A DNA stretch of 64,000 nt from VFJQ01 sp044226525 (GTDB lineage Bacteria > Verrucomicrobiota > Verrucomicrobiia > Chthoniobacterales > Chthoniobacteraceae), in assembly GCA_044226525.1 (NCBI GenBank), contig JBGAGV010000028.1:55922-119921 (forward strand), read 5' to 3'. A program made the position numbers and the translations under genes. Position 1 is the stretch's first letter. Every line of letters starts with the position of its first letter. Of this stretch, positions 60,169 through 64,000 are shown in pieces. The notes under the pieces were generated by a model, which searched no databases, was not told the DNA's origin, and worked only from the letters and a program-made list of their open reading frames with translations.

Positions 60169-61131
60169 ATGGCTCGACCACTTCGAATCGAATACGAAGG
60201 AGCAATCTACCACGTGACCGCGCGAGGGAACGAGAGGAGGCGCATCTTTTTCAGCGACGCGGACCGGCGCCTGTTTCTACAGACGCTGGCTGAGGCGGTA
60301 TCAATCCATGGATTGCGGGTGCATGCCTATTGTTTGATGGGTAATCACTATCACCTCGCCATCGGGACGCCGCGGGGGAATTTGAGCCGGGCGGTGGGAT
60401 GGCTGCAAACGACCTACACGGTTCGATTCAACCATCGACATCGCCGCAGCGGCCACCTTTTCCAAGGGCGATTCAAGGCCCATGTGGTGGAGGCGGACGG
60501 ATACGCGCCGGTGCTGGTGCGCTACATTCACCTGAATCCGGTGGCGGGACCACGGTCGCAAAAAGGCAGGCCGCTGCCGAAGGAAGGGTGGGCGAGGCTG
60601 CGGGAATTCAGGTGGAGCAGCCATCGAGCCTATGCGGGACAGGAGGAGGCGCCGGCTTGGCTGCGCCTGGACTGGCTGGGGCTGTTTGGCCGGCGGCGCC
60701 AGGAGGCGCACAAGGAATACCGCGCGAGGATTCGGGCCTGGTTTGAGGAGGGTGAAATTGAGTTGTCGTCGCTGGTGCGCGGTGGCCTCGCCCTGGGGGG
60801 TGAAGGGTTCCTGGCGCAGTTGCGTGAACGGATTCAGCAACGCGCGGGAGACGAAGAGTTGCGGTGGCTGGAAAGATATGGGAGCGACGACAAAACCGCA
60901 ACAGCCGCAAAGCTGGCCAGTCAAGAAGCCGACCAGCGTTTGCAGGTGTGGCTTCGCGTGGGATGGGGAGGCGAGCGCGGCGTCGATGTGGCACGGGATT
61001 TCGGCTGGCGCGATGGCAGCGCCGTGACGCAAGTGATCAAACGCCTGCAAGCTAGGAGGCGGGAAGACCTCGCGCTGGATCAGAAAATGAGTGCCTATGA
61101 AAGACGGCTCGCGTCAAGTGTCAAGAGTTGA
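60169..61131 (+). CDS. REP-associated tyrosine transposase (RAYT, Y1/HUH family)
   Basis: A 320-residue single-strand transposase of the IS200/REP type. The start MARPLRIEYEGAIYHVTARG is the family hallmark. The HUH motif is His60-Tyr61-His62 (MGNHYHLAIG), and the catalytic Tyr119 lies in APVLVRYIHLNPVAG. A C-terminal extension with a predicted helix-turn-helix (GVDVARDFGWRDGSAVTQVI) is present. Members recognise and mobilise REP palindromes. The gene appears intact, with no frameshift, between its inverted repeats. Confidence 0.9.
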   Translation: MARPLRIEYEGAIYHVTARGNERRRIFFSDADRRLFLQTLAEAVSIHGLRVHAYCLMGNHYHLAIGTPRGNLSRAVGWLQTTYTVRFNHRHRRSGHLFQGRFKAHVVEADGYAPVLVRYIHLNPVAGPRSQKGRPLPKEGWARLREFRWSSHRAYAGQEEAPAWLRLDWLGLFGRRRQEAHKEYRARIRAWFEEGEIELSSLVRGGLALGGEGFLAQLRERIQQRAGDEELRWLERYGSDDKTATAAKLASQEADQRLQVWLRVGWGGERGVDVARDFGWRDGSAVTQVIKRLQARRREDLALDQKMSAYERRLASSVKS

Positions 61132-61135
61132 CCCC
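61112..61135 (-). repeat. Right 24-bp inverted repeat of the RAYT unit
   Basis: The reverse complement starts GGGGTCAACTCTTGACACTT, matching the left repeat except at position 7 and the last base. It overlaps the end of the transposase gene, giving the last codons and stop (GTCAAGAGTTGA). Confidence 0.85.
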
Positions 61136-61321
61136 TCTGCCTCTGACCGCACGAATGCCTTTTCCAAGAAGCTGGAGAACTTCAAGGCCGCCGTGGCGCT
61201 TCACTTCGGCTACTACAACTTTGTCCGCGTCCACCAAACCCTCCGCATGACGCCTGCAATGGCTGGCGGGGTGACTAATCACATCTGGACGGTGCCGGAA
61301 CTGATGGAGGCTGCGGCATGA
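61136..61321 (+). pseudogene. C-terminal remnant of an IS1-like DDE transposase
   Basis: The frame reads TNAFSKKLENFKAAVALHF, then GYYNFVRVHQTLRMTPAMAG and GGVTNHIWTVPELMEAAA, the C-terminal end of a group of DDE transposases often labelled IS1-like. The N-terminal part is missing; the sequence begins directly at the RAYT right repeat. Its stop codon overlaps the start of the next gene (ATGA). Confidence 0.65.
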
Positions 61322-61626
61322 GTGACCCAATCATAACCCGAGCCGAGAACATCAAGCTGGCCGTCGAGCGCGCGGCAGGATGCACCGCGACCCGAGTCCA
61401 TACCTGCGTCATAACGGAAACCTTTCAGGGTAAACCTGTCTGGAGCGGACTGATTGACATCTTCGATCTGGATAAGACGCCGCCGATGAAAGCCTACGGA
61501 TGGGACGTAAAGGACGGGAAACAAATCCAATACGTTGCCGTTCTTGGGAATCCTCCGATCAATGACGAAGTCGCCGCCGTTCGGGCGTGGCTCGTCTCTG
61601 AAGCGACGAAGCAACAGGGCCGATGA
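61318..61626 (+). CDS. Small hypothetical protein coupled to the transposase remnant
   Basis: A 102-residue protein (MSDPIITRAENIKLAVERAA, then TFQGKPVWSGLIDIFDLD and AYGWDVKDGKQIQYVAVLG). No catalytic motif and no family I can name. The ATG overlaps the stop of the IS1-like remnant (61318-61321). Similar small genes follow such transposases elsewhere, so it may be an accessory gene of the element. Confidence 0.6.
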   Translation: MSDPIITRAENIKLAVERAAGCTATRVHTCVITETFQGKPVWSGLIDIFDLDKTPPMKAYGWDVKDGKQIQYVAVLGNPPINDEVAAVRAWLVSEATKQQGR

Positions 61627-61761
61627 CCGCTGTGGAACAATTTGAAATTAGGACACTACCCATACTTGGTAGTCGATTTTGTTGCGCAGTGGTGGGGTCC
61701 GCTCTCAAGGGTTCATTTTTCATCTCAAGCGCCGGCACCGCCCGCGCAATGGTTGGACATC

Positions 61762-62319
61762 TTAGACCGAGACTTTCAATTCGACGACCATCGACTCAAA
61801 ATCAGGCGGATCCGCCTCGTAACTGCTGCAATGATAAATGCGGTGGGAGTCGGATGCCTTTTCCACCCAAAAACCGGCGTTCCCGGTCATGTATTCCTCG
61901 ATAACCTCACCATCTGGGCACACCCTTTTGTAAACGTTCCAAAATACAACTCTGCGATCGTTGGCTCGAAATTCGTATTCGACCCGAGGCTCCAACCAGG
62001 TGTCAAACCATGTTCTCAAATGCGAAATCCTTTCTCCATTCTCAAGGAGGAGGAATCCATCGGAAAATTTGATATCAAAGCCTTGTTGAACTGACTCGGA
62101 ACAAGATTTGAAGGTTGCCTCAATGCGACCTTTTGCTGGAACCTGGATCCAGTCCGAAGTTTGAACCCGTAAGCCGTCCCAAAGTAAAAAACTCGGGCGC
62201 TTTTTTTGTCCGGGTATTTCCGCGCTAAGTCCACCATTGCGGCCTGAATGTCTAAACCAGAAGATGCGTAGTCCATGTTTTGATGCTGGCAATATTTCTT
62301 CAGCCGCAGAAGTGAACAA
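61762..62319 (-). CDS. Possible second immunity or accessory protein, start uncertain
   Basis: A 185-residue reading from a TTG. The C-terminal two thirds look like a beta-rich protein (LLWDGLRVQTSDWIQVPAKG, WFDTWLEPRVEYEFRANDRR, then EEYMTGNAGFWVEKASD). The N-terminal part is less convincing: another frame starting MDYASSGLDIQAAMVDLARKY joins around a T6 run near 62185-62195, so a frameshift may have split the gene. It lies downstream of an HNH toxin and a SUKH gene, and may be an immunity protein by context. Confidence 0.4.
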   Translation of the reverse strand: MFTSAAEEILPASKHGLRIFWFRHSGRNGGLSAEIPGQKKRPSFLLWDGLRVQTSDWIQVPAKGRIEATFKSCSESVQQGFDIKFSDGFLLLENGERISHLRTWFDTWLEPRVEYEFRANDRRVVFWNVYKRVCPDGEVIEEYMTGNAGFWVEKASDSHRIYHCSSYEADPPDFESMVVELKVSV

Positions 62320-62396
62320 CTCTCGACTTTTGGCGCACCACTAATCGCCAAAGCTCGCCTTGATCAGAATGGTTGGTTGGGCATCCGAAGCGCTGG

Positions 62397-62771
62397 TCAA
62401 TCCAAGGATGATCGCACAACCTCGAACAACGAATTCTCCTCCAACGGAAGAATTCCCCCTTCGGGATCGACCTCGACCAGCCGGTTCTCCTCCTTAGTGT
62501 CGAACCCAAAACAGTAACCCAGCCCGTCATCGCCGATCAAGAGCACGTGCTCTAAATGGGGAGCCTGCGGCAGCATTTCCGAAGCCGGAGTCGGGCCACT
62601 ATAAAGGTGCAGCGCTCCCAAGTAGCCGCAGCCATTCGTTTCGAGGAATGCAAAATAGTCTCCCGGCAGATTCGGATAATTTGATCGGATACGCGCAACT
62701 TGGTCGGGAGGAATCCGCACCGGCCGCGCATGTTCGGAAAATTTCAGCTTCAGGTCGGCAAACTCGCTCAT
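62397..62771 (-). CDS. SUKH-type (SMI1/KNR4) immunity protein
   Basis: A 124-residue SUKH-fold protein. IPPDQVARIRSNYPNLPGDY, then FAFLETNGCGYLGALHLYSG, LIGDDGLGYCFGFDTKEENRL and VEVDPEGGILPLEENSLFE are the conserved SUKH segments. It begins 14 nt after the toxin stop, the arrangement of polymorphic toxin loci, and presumably binds and blocks the toxin's C-terminal nuclease. Confidence 0.85.
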   Translation of the reverse strand: MSEFADLKLKFSEHARPVRIPPDQVARIRSNYPNLPGDYFAFLETNGCGYLGALHLYSGPTPASEMLPQAPHLEHVLLIGDDGLGYCFGFDTKEENRLVEVDPEGGILPLEENSLFEVVRSSLD

Positions 62772-62785
62772 ACTTGTTGGTCGGT

Positions 62786-64000
62786 TTAGGGAAACAGACT
62801 TTTTCTGATTGCTTCCAAATGAATACCGGCTTGATGTTCATTTGGAAAGCGTGCGGGTGTCAAGTTCCACCACTGGTGCGGCCCGCCATAAATGTTTTCG
62901 ATCACATGGTGTGCGTCATAGGGATCGCCAGCGTGACGATCGACCGTTCCCTTTCTGTTTAACACGTCTTGCGTGTATCTTGGCCAGACCTGCCCGGTTT
63001 CTTGTTCCCATTTGGCAATCTCGGCGGCCCGGCTCTTATCGGTAAACGCACTCCGATGTTTTTTCCCTGCCTTAGAACTGAGTCTCTTATAGGCGTTCTG
63101 ACGCAGATTATCGGCGAGAATTTGGCGTTGCTTTGGATGAAGCCGGACTCCGGTGTGGCGTTCGATCGCATCGAGATAGCGCGTGATGTCCCGAGAGAGC
63201 TTCGACTTGAGAAGAGAGGATGCTGGCGGTCGGCTTTCCGGCGCATCTGCAGGCGCCACCGGCTCTTTCGCCTCCGCGACCGGCTCGGGTTTCGCCTCTG
63301 TTTCTCCGGCTTCTCCCGAACCCTTCTCTGAGGGACCCGCCGTGCCGTGCCGGGACAGTGCATGCTTGGCCCCAAGGATGCCAAAGCCGAGCGCGAGCAG
63401 CGCCCCGAGGATTCCCTGAATCTTACCTTGCGTGGTGTCCGCTTTCAGCGCCGCGTCCACCTGGTCTTTGATTCCGGCAAGTTGATCGAAAGAGAAGGCG
63501 CCGGCGGCAATCCGGGCCGCCACGCCATCTGCGCCGAACATGGCGAGTCCCAGCGGGCTCTCGATGCTGCCTATCAAGTCGGACCCTGCGTTGAAGGCCG
63601 CCTTGCCGGAGGCCGTTGCCGTGGAATCTCCGGATGCTGGCTCCAGATGTTGGAACGGTAGAAACGAAGTGAAGAGGCCGTTTTCACGCGCCATGCGGTC
63701 CCCGAGCGGCTTGTATTCGTAATGCGTGCTCCCATCCGGATTTTTTCCCCATGGAATGGATTGCTCGCTTCGCTCTCTTTCCGTGGGGCCAATCAACCCG
63801 CTAAAGAAACGGCGCACCGCTTCATGGCCGATCTCAAACGCCTCGCGGTAATGACCGGCGGCCAATTCGCCTCCGAAAGTCGGAGTGGCCCGCATCATCG
63901 GCTGATTCTTGCGCCAATCCCACGGCTTACCGGCCTTCTCGTTCACCCGCGACTGATTCTTCCGAATCGGAACGTGGTGCCCATTGATGGTGACCCAGTG
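62786..64000 (-). CDS. Polymorphic toxin, C-terminal HNH-type nuclease domain, N-terminus beyond window edge
   Basis: At least 404 residues, reading through to the right edge in the same frame, where the part at the edge starts HWVTINGHHVPIRKN. The middle contains a hydrophobic glycine-rich segment (IQGILGALLALGFGILGAKH), then a Pro/Glu-rich linker, then a C-terminal HNH-type nuclease-like domain: PYDAHHVIENIYGGPHQWWN, then PARFPNEHQAGIH. The HH-x(n)-N-x(n)-H order is the HNH pattern. Such C-terminal nuclease tails are typical of polymorphic toxins. The WVTING edge segment recalls phage minor structural (MuF-like) proteins; this is speculative. Confidence 0.75.
   Translation of the reverse strand, partial: HWVTINGHHVPIRKNQSRVNEKAGKPWDWRKNQPMMRATPTFGGELAAGHYREAFEIGHEAVRRFFSGLIGPTERERSEQSIPWGKNPDGSTHYEYKPLGDRMARENGLFTSFLPFQHLEPASGDSTATASGKAAFNAGSDLIGSIESPLGLAMFGADGVAARIAAGAFSFDQLAGIKDQVDAALKADTTQGKIQGILGALLALGFGILGAKHALSRHGTAGPSEKGSGEAGETEAKPEPVAEAKEPVAPADAPESRPPASSLLKSKLSRDITRYLDAIERHTGVRLHPKQRQILADNLRQNAYKRLSSKAGKKHRSAFTDKSRAAEIAKWEQETGQVWPRYTQDVLNRKGTVDRHAGDPYDAHHVIENIYGGPHQWWNLTPARFPNEHQAGIHLEAIRKSLFP

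Larger units (their letters stand above)
60116..61135 (+). mobile_element. RAYT unit bounded by 24-bp inverted repeats
   Basis: The 24-bp segments at 60116-60139 and 61112-61135 are inverted copies of each other with 22 of 24 positions identical (mismatches at position 7 and the last base). Both include the core ACTCTTGACACTTGAC. The unit holds one gene, the REP-associated transposase. Its stop codon (61129-61131) lies inside the right repeat. The DNA on the two sides belongs to two different broken transposases. Confidence 0.75.

Noticed and set aside
1..64000. tRNA or rRNA genes
   Set aside because: None recognised on either strand by eye; a tRNAscan/Infernal run would be needed to be certain.

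Overview
The window looks like a chromosomal segment of a GC-rich, free-living Gram-negative bacterium. It is most likely from the Verrucomicrobiota (Spartobacteria/Chthoniobacter-like), or from a related PVC-group lineage. Reasons are the very large secreted repeat proteins, the fused sugar dehydrogenase-cytochrome protein, the PqqD/M50/HlyD export operon, and scattered short palindromic repeats. This assignment is inferred from gene style only; there is no rRNA or tRNA in the window.

Layout. 1-671: an IS1595-type transposase cut by the left edge. 868-18108: secreted proteins, comprising a 4763-residue fungalysin-type metalloprotease with many repeat domains, a SanA-like envelope protein on the opposite strand, and a small membrane-anchored protein translationally coupled to an M64 peptidase. 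18392-22932: housekeeping genes on the plus strand (hisI, trpE, trpG, an orphan oligopeptide ABC ATPase, rodA). 22951-27821: minus-strand envelope and stress genes (small hypothetical gene, histidine kinase/response regulator pair, DegP/DegQ-type protease, cell-wall amidase). 27808-31127: a YyaL-type thioredoxin-fold protein and adenosine deaminase. 31131-37829: an astacin-type protease with a beta-helix and a PQQ-type sugar dehydrogenase/cytochrome c/CBM fusion, both secreted. 37946-42595: a three-gene export operon (HlyD-like adaptor, PqqD-M50-HlyD fusion, TolC). 42750-46086: tig-clpP-clpX, transcribed leftward. 46226-48660: GH16 glycosidase and small genes.

48973-52356 resembles the early control region of a temperate phage: eight small, mostly overlapping leftward genes face a rightward S24/CI-type repressor across a 71-bp operator region. 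52919-56113 is a class II ribonucleotide reductase (nrdJ) preceded by two good NrdR-box matches exactly 42 bp apart. From 56534 to the right edge the DNA is accessory. It holds a lower-GC trio with an unassigned 390-residue protein and a predicted papain/C39-like cysteine protease. After that comes a REP-type (RAYT) transposase bounded by 24-bp inverted repeats and sitting between two broken transposases. Last is a toxin-immunity locus, with an HNH-type toxin running off the right edge, a SUKH/SMI1 immunity protein and a second possible immunity gene.

The strongest candidates for undescribed biology are: (i) the cysteine-protease module at 56534-59537; (ii) the PqqD-M50-HlyD/TolC operon with no energised pump; (iii) a C-terminal module shared by the secreted proteases, which could be a sorting or anchoring signal; and (iv) the RAYT unit with its terminal inverted repeats.
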